A DNA stretch of 64,000 nucleotides, from contig CAIWKE010000027.1 of the NCBI GenBank assembly GCA_903913215.1, positions 62,001 to 126,000 of the forward strand. The letters are read 5' to 3'. The notes under the pieces were generated by a model. That model was given only the letters and a program-made list of their open reading frames with translations, was not told where the DNA came from and made no database searches. Made by a program: the position numbers and the translations under genes. This DNA is from an uncultured Holophagaceae bacterium (GTDB lineage: Bacteria; Acidobacteriota; Holophagae; Holophagales; Holophagaceae). How positions within the stretch are numbered: position 1 is the first letter of the stretch; every line of letters begins with the position of its first letter. Of this stretch, positions 52,706-62,005 are shown in pieces.

Positions 52706-53554
52706 ATGGACGATAAGGACAAAGGTGAGGCTGGGAATGACCAAACTCCAGGTTCTACGAAGGGCATTGGAAAAGGAAGCTCGGGAAGTCCTCGAGGAGA
52801 CGGAACAATCCCCTCTGCCCAACAATACCCTTCAGATCCAGAACGGCAGGGTCATCATCAGGACTCGTCAGCAGCAGCCGGTGGTGGTGAATCCGGCCCG
52901 ACCTCGACTGGTTCAGATCCAATGGGAAGCGACTCCGAATTCAAAGGGTCTTTTTCCTTTCAACCCGGATCCGACGACTCTTTGCCAAGTGGTGATTTCC
53001 AACGCTTCGACAGCGACCCTTCAGGTGAATCAATCATCGAAGGCGACCCATTCGAAGAAGAAGACGACCTGTCCACCCTCCCGCTTTCGCTCCTTAGTGA
53101 GCTAGCGGCCAAAGAGAAGGACCCCAAGCTTCGATTATTCCTGTACAAGGAATTCAGTCGTGCATTGCGGAATTGGCGCGATCATCAGCATGCATACGTA
53201 TTGAAAGTGTTTGATGATCGAAAGCGTGAGCGCGAACATCATTTAAAGAAATACAGGATCGTAAAGCGCCTTGAACTCCGGGCCGGGTTCGGGGAAATGA
53301 TCGGCAAGTTGATTGAACGAGTAGTTCCCGTTGTCCAGACCTTCGCGGAATGGGCTCTCCCGGCAGTAATGGTGTTCTTGCTCGCGAAGTGGATGACCAC
53401 TTCTTACTGGATGAAGAGTGAAGAGGCTGCGCGCAGCTTGAAAGAATTGATGGTGATGATTATGGCGGTCGCTCTTGGATGGGCAGCGCGATCAGGTTTC
53501 ACTGGCCGAAAAGGCAAGAACACCCCCACACAGGCACACGCCGAAGAAGACTGA
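52706..53554 (+). CDS. Coiled-coil membrane protein with overlapping gene (copy B)
   Basis: A 282-aa protein and homologue of the 31932-32930 gene. The first 125 residues are polar and Ser/Gly/Asp-rich. A helical region follows (RLFLYKEFSRALRNW; RKREREHHLKKYRIVKRLEL). Two hydrophobic segments (FAEWALPAVMVFLLAKWM; ELMVMIMAVALGWAAR) end with the same ALGWAA signature as copy A. Start ATG 52706 has GGTGG upstream. A +1-frame ORF begins 31 nt downstream at 52737. The conserved layout in two divergent loci indicates a functional arrangement. Confidence 0.65.
   Translation: MDDKDKGEAGNDQTPGSTKGIGKGSSGSPRGDGTIPSAQQYPSDPERQGHHQDSSAAAGGGESGPTSTGSDPMGSDSEFKGSFSFQPGSDDSLPSGDFQRFDSDPSGESIIEGDPFEEEDDLSTLPLSLLSELAAKEKDPKLRLFLYKEFSRALRNWRDHQHAYVLKVFDDRKREREHHLKKYRIVKRLELRAGFGEMIGKLIERVVPVVQTFAEWALPAVMVFLLAKWMTTSYWMKSEEAARSLKELMVMIMAVALGWAARSGFTGRKGKNTPTQAHAEED
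52737..53105 (+). CDS. Overlapping +1-frame ORF inside membrane-protein gene (copy B)
   Basis: A 122-aa reading nested in the 52706-53554 gene. AAGGTGAGG lies 7 nt upstream of ATG 52737, a better ribosome site than that of the host gene. It starts with a charged helix (MTKLQVLRRALEKEAREVLE), then basic beta-like sequence (LQIQNGRVIIRTRQQQPVVV; RPRLVQIQWEATPNSKGLF; QVVISNASTATLQVN). The nested ORF at 32441-32899 has the same order and offset. It probably encodes a small soluble protein working with the membrane partner. Confidence 0.6.
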   Translation: MTKLQVLRRALEKEAREVLEETEQSPLPNNTLQIQNGRVIIRTRQQQPVVVNPARPRLVQIQWEATPNSKGLFPFNPDPTTLCQVVISNASTATLQVNQSSKATHSKKKTTCPPSRFRSLVS

Positions 53555-53922
53555 TCGAAGCGGACTCGCAGCCTCGGATATTGCCTTTGGACGCCCGAAA
53601 CGCTGCCAGAAAAAAGCCCGTTCCCAGCTCCGATGGGCGCCGGAAGGACATTGGCCTTCAGGAAAGCGTCAATGAAGCGGTCGCTAGTCCTTTCACATCA
53701 GCACCTTGGGGTGCGAATACACGGCGCGACAAATTATGGGTTACAAAACGCACGGGGCGACAAACTATGGTTCCACATCCAAGTAGTGTCCAGAAGTTTC
53801 TGTAAGTCCTCGAAGGTGGATGGATCGCCGTGAATGCAGGGGGCCAGCGAAGGGAGGTGTACAGATGCGGACAAAGTGGATTCTATGCACACTCAAAGTT
53901 TCAACTACTTGTAGATAGAATT
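53555..53922. other. Island edge, no supported gene
   Basis: 368 nt between the copy B membrane gene and the truncated radC. Only short open frames without ribosome sites are present. The sequence loses accessory character and joins GC-rich backbone near 53960. Confidence 0.35.
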
Positions 53923-54510
53923 TCAGCCTCTGCTGTTGAGTATCATTCGCTTGCAGAAGTGACACTGGAGGCGCCGGGTCTGCTGCTGGTCTTCGCGGCT
54001 GGGGGTGGGGTCGCCGCTGGGGTGGTTGTGGAAGGCCAGGGCCGTGGTGGCGCCGTAGCGCAGGGCCTCCCGGAAGAACTCCCGGGGGCTGATGAGGGTG
54101 GCCGTAGTGGTGCCCTGGCTGAGGATGCGCTCCGCCAGTAGATCCCCCTTGGCGTTGAGGGCCAGGAGGCCGAAGCGCTCCTCGGTCCAGCCGCAGTGCC
54201 GGGGCAGAAGATACTCCCCGGCGGCCCGGGGACTGGTGATGCGGAGGCGTTCGGTGCTGCGGTGGCCACGGCGGGTGAGTTCCAGGGCAGCCCAGAGCTG
54301 GCCGGCCTTGGCGGGCCCCAGGCCTGGCTGCTCCAGCCAATCGTTCAGCCCCAGGCCCAGGAGGCCCTGGGCCAGCTCTACGGCGCTCTGGCCCCGGCGC
54401 CCCGTGCCCCAGAGCAGGGCCAGCAGGTCCGCGTCCGCCAGGCTCTCACCCTGGCCCGCTAGCAGGCGTTCACGGGGGCGCTGATCGGGGGAGAGGTCCA
54501 GGATGCGCAT
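53923..54510 (-). pseudogene. radC: RadC/JAB-domain protein, truncated at 3' end
   Basis: The N-terminal HhH-like region and the JAB/MPN motif (AFHNHPSGDPTPSREDQQQTRRL) of RadC are intact. The family's usual C-terminal 40-50 residues (after the D..T..L helix, ending in the LLDHLI strand) are replaced by 15 unrelated residues (CHFCKRMILNSRG) and a stop. GC content drops at the same point near 53960, so the gene was cut by the island junction. AAGGAG precedes ATG 54510. The product may be partly folded, but is probably inactive. Confidence 0.75.
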
Positions 54511-54992
54511 GGGGGCTCCTTAAACAGGTGGACCAGGTGCCCAGCAGGGGGCGGTAGCGGAAGAGTTCCACGGTGCCGCCGAGGCCCAGGCAGAGGCATA
54601 GGGCCTGACGACCGTGGTGGAGGAACCAGACGTTGGCGGCGGCGCGGTGCTCGGGCATCACCGTGACGGGCTGGGGGTGCTCGCCCTGCCAGCCGCTGCC
54701 CGCGAGACAGGGCGGCAGGGGCGTCGCGGGAGGTCGGCCCCAGGCCACACCCTGGGGCAGGTGCACCGGGAGCAGGCCGTGGCCCGCCTTGGGTCCAGGG
54801 TTCAGCACCACCCCGGCGGTGGAGGGAGGCCAGCTCGAAGGCGAGCTGGAGCCGCCGCTGCAGCTCCTTCTGCGCGACCCGCAGCGGGGGGCAGGGCAGG
54901 GCAGGGCAGGGCAGGGCGGGCAGGACCTGGGCCGCCAGCTTGGCCACCTTGGGCATGGGGCGCAGGAGGTTGATTCGGAGCTTGGGCATCAT
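54470..54992 (-). pseudogene. Pseudopilin-like protein, frameshifted, with 5-bp repeats
   Basis: Starts at ATG 54992, overlapping the stop of the preceding pseudopilin gene. RVAQKELQRRLQLAFELAS in one frame is continued in another by GHGLLPVHLPQGVAWG and ANVWFLHHGRQALCLCLG, which align in order with the neighbouring pseudopilin (LPVQLGHRIKWG; ASVWFLNDGREALCMRL). The break lies near 54815. A run of five CAGGG units (about 54893-54918) lies upstream within the gene. No clear prepilin cleavage site is seen. Confidence 0.5.
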
Positions 54993-55497
54993 TGGTTCAT
55001 CCAGGTTTTGCGGTCGTGCTTCCAGCGCAGCACTTGCAGGTGCCCCCGACCGGAGAGGCGCATGCAGAGGGCCTCTCGGCCGTCATTGAGGAACCAGACG
55101 CTGGCCAGGGCCGTGCGCCGGGGGGTGACCGTGATGATGGGATGGGACTCGCCGGTGTTGGCGGCCACCAGGGGGGCGTCTATGTCCGGCGGCAGGGGGA
55201 TGGACGGCGGTTTGCCCCACTTGATGCGGTGACCCAGCTGGACCGGGAGGTGCTCCCCGGCCCCGCTGGCCTTGCCCAGGGCCACGGTGACATTGGTGCC
55301 CCGGGCCTGGCCCGGGCCAGGGTGAAGGCCTGCTCCAGGCTGCCGTGGATCTCCTGGTGGGCAGCGCTCAGCTCGATCCCCCCATCCTCCATGGTCCAGG
55401 TGCCCGCCAGGGTGAGAACCCCGGCAATGGCCATGGCCAGACAGAGCTCCAGCAGGGTGGAGCCGACCTGAGCGGGGTACGGGCAGCCTGGGCGCAT
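54989..55497 (-). pseudogene. GspH/FimT-like pseudopilin, one-base frameshift
   Basis: Start at 55497. The prepilin motif is VG/STLLELCLAMAIAGVLTL, with Gly before the cut and Glu at +5. The reading EQAFTLARAR breaks near 55310 and continues in the next frame as RGTNVTVALGKASGAGEHLPV through ASVWFLNDGREALCMRL to 54989. One missing base in a G/C-rich run explains it. It could be a sequencing artefact. It belongs to the comEA-radC competence/pilin cluster. Confidence 0.6.
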
Positions 55498-55506
55498 GGC
55501 CGCCTC

Positions 55507-55827
55507 CTACTTCTTCGCAGTCGCAGCATTTGGGCGCGGTGTCCCGCCGACATTGAGGTAGGGCTTGAGCTTGGCGTAGGATTTCTCCCGGATGCCCTTG
55601 ACGTTCATGTGCTCCTCGGGTCGCTGGAAGCCGCCATGCTGGTACAGGAAAGCGACGATGCGCTCCGCGGTCTTGGCACCCACCCGGGGCAGCTGCATGA
55701 GCTCTGTGACGGAGGCCGTGTTGAGGTTCACGGGGTGGGCCGGGGCGCGATGGCTGGAGCCCGTCGCGGCAGAGAGGGGAAGGGCCAGGGCGAGCGCCAA
55801 GGCCAGGGTGGTGAAGGGGTTGGACAT
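55507..55827 (-). CDS. comEA: ComEA-like helix-hairpin-helix DNA-binding protein
   Basis: A 106-aa exported protein with a signal peptide (LALALALALPLSAAT). The HhH motif is VNLNTASVTELMQLPRVGAK followed by TAERIVAFLYQHGGF, as in ComEA, the periplasmic DNA receptor for natural transformation. AAAGGAG lies upstream of ATG. It is 9 nt upstream of the pseudopilin gene on the same strand. The protein is short but typical of soluble ComEA forms. Confidence 0.85.
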   Translation of the reverse strand: MSNPFTTLALALALALPLSAATGSSHRAPAHPVNLNTASVTELMQLPRVGAKTAERIVAFLYQHGGFQRPEEHMNVKGIREKSYAKLKPYLNVGGTPRPNAATAKK

Positions 55828-56002
55828 GAATGACTCCTTTCAGGCAGTCATGTCTCATCGAGGATTGTGCCGGTAGGTAAGTCGTTTGATGTCTGCTGCT
55901 AAATTTTTTCTGCGAAAAAATTTAGTTATGAAAAAACAACAAATGTTGAATATTTTTTTATAACTTAAATTATTTCAATATTTTTATTGTGTAACAAAAT
56001 TT

Positions 56003-56089
56003 CGAAGAAATTTTGCATTACGACACCGTCAGTTCGAAGCGCCCCCCCCCCCGAAGAAATTTCGCATTACGACACTGTCCGTTCGAAGC
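56003..56089. repeat. Two 38-bp direct repeats in AT-rich leader
   Basis: Units 56003-56040 and 56052-56089 share CGAAGAAATTT(T/C)GCATTACGACAC(C/T)GTC(A/C)GTTCGAAGC with three mismatches, separated by a C-rich 11-nt spacer. They lie in a very AT-rich stretch between comEA and the ahcY riboswitch. Each unit contains TTCGAA. Confidence 0.8.
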
Positions 56090-56116
56090 ACCTTCCACGA
56101 CCGGCTATCCTGAGTG

Positions 56117-56199
56117 GGTCCGAGGAGCGCTGCAGGACCCGGCAGATTGGCTGCGTGGGATCTCAGGCTCGGACACATCCCGAAGGAACGGCGCTCACC
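56117..56199 (+). promoter_or_regulatory. SAH riboswitch
   Basis: GGTCCGAGGAGCGCTGCAGGACC, then CTCAGGCTCGGA and AACGGCGCTCACC, match the conserved core of the S-adenosylhomocysteine riboswitch. The final GCGCTCA can pair with the loop to form the pseudoknot. It is directly upstream of ahcY, the standard location, and would raise AhcY expression when SAH accumulates. Confidence 0.9.
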
Positions 56200-56262
56200 T
56201 CAACCCTGGACCAGGTCGATGAGGTGCTTCGCGCCCATTGTCCGTCCCTTCGAGGAGCACCC

Positions 56263-57660
<1,398 letters not shown>

Positions 57661-57702
57661 TTATCAAGTTGGTATCTGCTGAATCGCTGCACGATGAAGC
57701 TG

Positions 57703-57726
57703 GCTGGGCGCCCTAGGGCGCCCAGC
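57703..57726. terminator. Bidirectional terminator-like palindrome
   Basis: GCTGGGCGCCCTAGGGCGCCCAGC is a perfect 24-bp palindrome between the convergent ahcY and caspase-like genes. T-tracts are weak on both sides. Confidence 0.65.
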
Positions 57727-57731
57727 TCTAT

Positions 57732-58610
57732 TCAGGTGGGCATCTCCGTGGGCAGAGGGGCCACGCTGGGGGGCACCTCCAGGGCCTTCAGTGCCGCGTG
57801 CCGGGTGATGGCCTCGCAGTCGAGCTGCGGGGTCTGGGTGAAGTGAGCGTGGCTCAGGTCGGAGCGGACCTTGGCCAGGATCTTGGCGCGGGAGAGGTGG
57901 TTGGCGCTGGCCCGGGCCTCCCGGCAGAAGTGGTAGGTGAAGGCCCCATGCCAGCTGTCCTGGATGAAGGTGTCGACCGCCACCTGGCCCTCCTTGCAGG
58001 CGGTCCAGAGGATGTGGTGGGAGAGCCCCTTTTCCATGAGCTTGATGTGGGCGGAGCGAGCCCGCCGGTACTCGATTTCGCGAAAGGCCTCCACGGAGGG
58101 GGGCGGCAGGTAGCGGGGGCGCCGGTCCAGGAGCAGGTCCGCGGCCCGGAGCCCTGCGCCGCTGTGGCTGGTGTCCAGGTAGACCTCCAGGATCACGGTC
58201 GGGGGCAGCAGCACGAAGAGGTCGTGGAACTCATCGTCCACGATGAGGTGATCCCGGTCCCAGCGGCCGCTGGTGGCAGCCAGGTCATGGGGGCAGAAGG
58301 CCTCATCGGCACGGTCGAACTCGTCAAGGTTGAGGTCCGGAACCTGGGTTCCGTGGCCGGCAAAGGACAAGACCAGATGATTGTATTTTTTGGCGAGGGC
58401 GCCTTCAACCATCCGCTTCAGCTCGCGCAGGATGTTGGCCTTGGTGGCCGATTCGTCGGTCATCAGGCAAATGTTGGAGGCTTCGAAGCCCAGCATGTCC
58501 TTCAGAAGGGAGGCCATGTCCTGGGCATCCTGGACGCAGCCGCTCAGGCTGGCCTGGGGGAAGTTCTGGTATCGGTTGATTCCAACGCATAAAGCCGTTC
58601 TCTGGAGCAT
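57732..58610 (-). CDS. Caspase-like (C14) protein lacking catalytic Cys
   Basis: A 292-aa protein with the caspase/metacaspase fold: ALCVGINRYQ at the first strand, LVLSFAGHGTQ with the catalytic His 86, and YLDTSHSGAG at the site where DxCHSG is expected. Ser 148 stands in place of the catalytic Cys, so it is either a pseudo-protease or a Ser variant. GGAGG lies upstream of ATG 58610; a longer frame to 58652 is less likely. Convergent to ahcY. The 318 nt upstream (58611-58928) hold the divergent promoter region. Confidence 0.8.
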   Translation of the reverse strand: MLQRTALCVGINRYQNFPQASLSGCVQDAQDMASLLKDMLGFEASNICLMTDESATKANILRELKRMVEGALAKKYNHLVLSFAGHGTQVPDLNLDEFDRADEAFCPHDLAATSGRWDRDHLIVDDEFHDLFVLLPPTVILEVYLDTSHSGAGLRAADLLLDRRPRYLPPPSVEAFREIEYRRARSAHIKLMEKGLSHHILWTACKEGQVAVDTFIQDSWHGAFTYHFCREARASANHLSRAKILAKVRSDLSHAHFTQTPQLDCEAITRHAALKALEVPPSVAPLPTEMPT

Positions 58611-58928
58611 GGCTGACCTCCTTGGTGGGCAGCGGGCAGGCAATCCCTGCACGCAGTAAATGCGTGTTCACTCGCTGGCGCGGAGGTGGACTGCGATTCA
58701 CGGCACACATCCCTGAAGCCTCACTGTCCACCATAGGCTTCCGGGACGCTGCATCAAGGGACCGGGTGGGGCATTGTGGCCCTCCAGACCTTGGAGATCG
58801 GAGCCATCTGGCCCAACCCCCAGACTCCAGACCCCGGGCTCAGGATCCGCTTGGGGACACGGGAGCTGGGGTGGACCCTCCCCCATGCCCGCCCCCATAC
58901 TGTGATGTGAACCCACCGAAGGATCGCC

Positions 58929-60182
58929 ATGCCCACCCAGGACCGTCCGAAGGAATCCCCTCGGACCCTCGTCCCAAAGGACCCGTTCTACTACCGCCTG
59001 CTGGGTGGCGTCTTCGTGATCACCCTCCTGGTGGCGTCCCTGGTGGCGTTGTTCCTCACCAACAGCCGTCACCAGTACGAGCACTTGGCCGGGATCTGGA
59101 CCCAGAACATCGCCAAGGTGCTCGAGGTGAACATCTCCGGTGCCTTTGACAAGATCGATATCGGCCTTCTGGACATCGCCCATGAGGCCGAGCGACAGTT
59201 GGCCCAAGGGGGGATCCGGCCCAAGGAATTGAACGCTGCTATTCAGAAGCAGCATGCCCAGTTGACCGAGCTCTACGGGCTGCGGGTCACCGATGCGGAT
59301 GGGAACATGCGCTACGGCACGGACATCCCCACCGGGGAACCCGTGATTATCCGCGACCGGGACTACTTCGAGCGGCTGCGGTTCAATCCAAATGCGGGCC
59401 TGGTGACTTCAGGCCTGATCCAGGGGAAAGTGTCGAAGAAGTGGAACATCACACTGGCCCGCAGGGTCAACCGGCCTGACGGCACCTTCGCAGGCGTGGC
59501 CTTCGCCAATTTCAGCGTGGACTATTTCGATGACCTCTTCTCGCGGCTGGACATCGGGGCCCAGGACGCCATCGGCATCCGGGACCAGGATTTCCGCCTG
59601 GTGGCGCTGCATCCGAGGGGCCCCGAACCCGGCAGCCAGATCGGCTCCCAGGTGGTCTCTCAGAAGACCAGGGACATGATCGGGAACCACCCCGTCACGG
59701 CCACCTACAACACGGTCTTCGCCAGGGACGACAAGGAGCGGACCGTTACCTTCCGGAAGATCGGCCGCTACCCGTTCTATGTGTTTGCCACGAGTGCTCC
59801 CGGAGACTACCTTGCGCCTTGGAAACGGGAGGCGGCCATTGCCGGGGCCCTCTTTACCGCGTTCGTGGTGGTCACCCTCCTGATGAGCCGAGGCATCCTC
59901 CGAACCCGTGCCATCGAACAGGCGCGATTCGAAGCCGTGCGCCTCACCGAGGACATGCGCCTCCAGAACAAAGCCCTGACGGAAGCCCTCTCGCGGGTGA
60001 AGCGCCTGGAGGGCTTCATCTCCATCTGCTCCTACTGCAAGAAGGTCCGCACCGAACAGCAGTCCTGGGAACAACTGGAAACCTACATCTCCGAGAACTC
60101 AGACGCCATGTTCAGTCATGGGGCCTGCCCGGAGTGCGCCCGGGCCCAGATGGAGGAATACAAGGCCCAAAAACCCAAGTGA
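58929..60182 (+). CDS. Membrane sensor with dCache domain and Cys4 C-terminal module
   Basis: A 417-aa protein. TM1 at about 24-45 (LLGGVFVITLLVASLVALFL) and TM2 at about 298-320 (AAIAGALFTAFVVVTLLM) enclose a periplasmic dCache-like sensor (YGLRVTDADGNMRYG; VIIRDRDYFERL; AVTA-like ending in TFRKIGRYPFYVFATSAPG). After TM2 a coiled coil (TEDMRLQNKALTEALSRV) leads to ICSYCKKVRTEQQSWEQLE...FSHGACPECA, a Cys4 module often found after sensor or kinase domains. No kinase or GGDEF domain is present, so it likely signals by partner interaction. Confidence 0.8.
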   Translation: MPTQDRPKESPRTLVPKDPFYYRLLGGVFVITLLVASLVALFLTNSRHQYEHLAGIWTQNIAKVLEVNISGAFDKIDIGLLDIAHEAERQLAQGGIRPKELNAAIQKQHAQLTELYGLRVTDADGNMRYGTDIPTGEPVIIRDRDYFERLRFNPNAGLVTSGLIQGKVSKKWNITLARRVNRPDGTFAGVAFANFSVDYFDDLFSRLDIGAQDAIGIRDQDFRLVALHPRGPEPGSQIGSQVVSQKTRDMIGNHPVTATYNTVFARDDKERTVTFRKIGRYPFYVFATSAPGDYLAPWKREAAIAGALFTAFVVVTLLMSRGILRTRAIEQARFEAVRLTEDMRLQNKALTEALSRVKRLEGFISICSYCKKVRTEQQSWEQLETYISENSDAMFSHGACPECARAQMEEYKAQKPK

Positions 60183-60192
60183 GGCGGGGCTC

Positions 60193-60636
60193 CTATCGTT
60201 CCTGGCGGATATCGGCCACGAGGTCCAGGGGGTAGCGCTTTCCTGCGAGGGCATCCTCCAGGCACCGCAGCACCCAGCCGGAGCGGAGCTTCGCGGTGCG
60301 CAGCTCTGCGAGGCTGAGCCAGTGGCAGCGGAGGATGTCGGTGTCTTCGGGACTGGCCACGGCACCCTCCGGCACAGTGCCGGAATAGCAGATGCGAAAG
60401 TAGTCCTGGCCGTTGGCGGCCTTCAGGGGATACAGGCCCACGATGGCCGTGGGGCTGAAGTCGAGACCTGCTTCCTCGCGCACCTCGCGAACCACGGCGT
60501 CCAGCAACGACTCACCGGGTTCCACGTGGCCCGCGGGCTGGTTGAGCACGGGCTGGCCCGTCACCTTATCGGGCTCCTCCACAAAGAGGAAGCTTCCCTC
60601 CCGCTCGATGACGGCCGCCACTGTGAGGGCCCACAT
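60193..60636 (-). CDS. NUDIX hydrolase (NudJ-like)
   Basis: A 147-aa protein with a canonical Nudix box beginning GHVEPGESLLDAVVREVREE and completed by AG.D. The rest fits the phosphatase NudJ group (HWLSLAEL). Such enzymes hydrolyse nucleoside diphosphate-linked or thiamine-pyrimidine phosphates. ATG 60636 overlaps the stop of the upstream DUF4337 gene (TGATG), indicating translational coupling; the frame extended to 60705 lies inside that gene. Confidence 0.85.
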   Translation of the reverse strand: MWALTVAAVIEREGSFLFVEEPDKVTGQPVLNQPAGHVEPGESLLDAVVREVREEAGLDFSPTAIVGLYPLKAANGQDYFRICYSGTVPEGAVASPEDTDILRCHWLSLAELRTAKLRSGWVLRCLEDALAGKRYPLDLVADIRQER

Positions 60637-61160
60637 CAGAAGAAGAGGAAGAAGCCGTTGACGAAGTAGACGACGCCCACCACCCCCACGATGAGGCCCA
60701 CCCAATACACGGGCTTCTGCTTGAGCAGGGCCGCGATGGACGAGAGCAGGATGCCGATCTGGAGGTAGATCACGGCGAGGCCGAAGGGGGCGCCGTGCTT
60801 TTGCGCGTCAGCCTTGGCAGCTTCGAAGCCTTTGGCCACCTTCTCGATCTCGGTCTTCTCACCGTCGTACTTGGCGACTTTCTTCTCCACATCGGCCAGG
60901 CTCTTTTCCAGCAGGGGCAGGGCGGTCTTGGGGGCCAGCTCGATCTCGCGCTTGAGGCGCATGGCCTCCACTTCGTAGAGGTTCCCCTTGATGCCCTTGG
61001 CCTGATAGTGGGCCCACTCGTCTGAAGCCTGGGCTTGGCTCAGCACCGTGCGCGTGGAATGCCCGCCCCCCTTGAAGGTGGCCAGCGTCGCGCAGACCGC
61101 GAGGATCACCGTCGTCAACGCCAGCAAATTCAGCCAGGGTTCCTTCTTCTCGTCGGCCAT
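60636..61160 (-). CDS. DUF4337-family membrane protein
   Basis: A 174-aa protein with three TM segments: LLALTTVILAVCATLATF near the N-terminus, and FGLAVIYLQIGILLSSIAALL and VYWVGLIVGVVGVVYFVNGFF near the C-terminus. In between is a helical stretch (WAHYQAKGIKGNLYEVEAMRL; LADVEKKVAKYDGEKTEIEK). This matches DUF4337. GGGAG lies before the ATG. Coupled to the downstream Nudix gene. Function unknown. Confidence 0.8.
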   Translation of the reverse strand: MADEKKEPWLNLLALTTVILAVCATLATFKGGGHSTRTVLSQAQASDEWAHYQAKGIKGNLYEVEAMRLKREIELAPKTALPLLEKSLADVEKKVAKYDGEKTEIEKVAKGFEAAKADAQKHGAPFGLAVIYLQIGILLSSIAALLKQKPVYWVGLIVGVVGVVYFVNGFFLFF

Positions 61161-61248
61161 TTAATCTCCCATTCATTCTCTTTATTATACAAAACATGGG
61201 CGCCGAATGGCGCCCATCTGACTGAATCGTGCAGCGATTCAGCTGGCC

Positions 61249-61989
61249 TCAATCTTCCTGCAGATTCGGCAGCTCCTCGAAGCCCTTGCGCAGGGCCTTG
61301 GCCCAGCTTTCGGAGATGGCCGCGAAGCGGGGGTCATCCTTCTCGATGCGTTTGCGGGTGCGGAAGGCGATGGCATCCTTCTCGATGACCGCCAGGTCCA
61401 GGGGCATGCCCACGCTGAGATTGCTGCGGATGGTGGAGTCCATGGAGATGCAGACGGCCTTCATGCACTCCTCGATGGAACTCTTGGGCGTGATGATGCG
61501 GTCGAGGATGGGCTTGCCGTACTTGTGCTCACCCAGTTGGAAGTAGGGCGTGTCATCGGTGGCCTGGATGAAGTTGCCTGCGGAGTAGATGAGGAAGAGC
61601 CGGTGCTTGCCGCCCTTGCGCTGGCCCGCCAGCAGGATGGAGGCATCCGCGGAGGTGCCCTGGTTGACGATGGACTCCCGGTTCTCGTCCTGCATGCGCC
61701 GCATCTCGGCGCCCACCAACTGGGCGACCTCGAAGAGGCTCTCCACGCTCATGATGGTGGGATGGCTGGGATCCTGGGCGCCCCGCTGGATGCCGTAGCG
61801 CAGACGGGCGATGACGCCCTGGGTGATGGAGAGGTTGCCCGCTGTGAGCAGGGTCATGACCCGCTCGCCGGGCTTCTCGAAGGTGAACAGCTTGGTGAAG
61901 CGGGAGACATTGTCCAGGCCCGCATTGGTCTGGGTGTCCGCCAGGAGCACCAGTCCCTCCTGAACCCGGAGGCCCACGCAATAGGTCAT
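61249..61989 (-). CDS. Anbu (bacterial proteasome-like) peptidase
   Basis: A 246-aa Ntn-hydrolase of the Anbu/BPH family. After Met, the sequence TYCVGLRVQEGLVLLADTQTN is the proteasome-type N-terminus with Thr 2 as nucleophile candidate and D18 and further basic residues as usual. ASILLAGQRKGGKHRLF and SMDSTIRSNLSVGMPLDLAVI follow. ATG 61989 is chosen because of the MTYCVG start. The next upstream genes encode a transglutaminase-like protein, alpha-E and an ATP-grasp protein, the standard Anbu cluster. Confidence 0.9.
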   Translation of the reverse strand: MTYCVGLRVQEGLVLLADTQTNAGLDNVSRFTKLFTFEKPGERVMTLLTAGNLSITQGVIARLRYGIQRGAQDPSHPTIMSVESLFEVAQLVGAEMRRMQDENRESIVNQGTSADASILLAGQRKGGKHRLFLIYSAGNFIQATDDTPYFQLGEHKYGKPILDRIITPKSSIEECMKAVCISMDSTIRSNLSVGMPLDLAVIEKDAIAFRTRKRIEKDDPRFAAISESWAKALRKGFEELPNLQED

Positions 61990-62005
61990 TGTGCCGATCC
62001 CTTCG

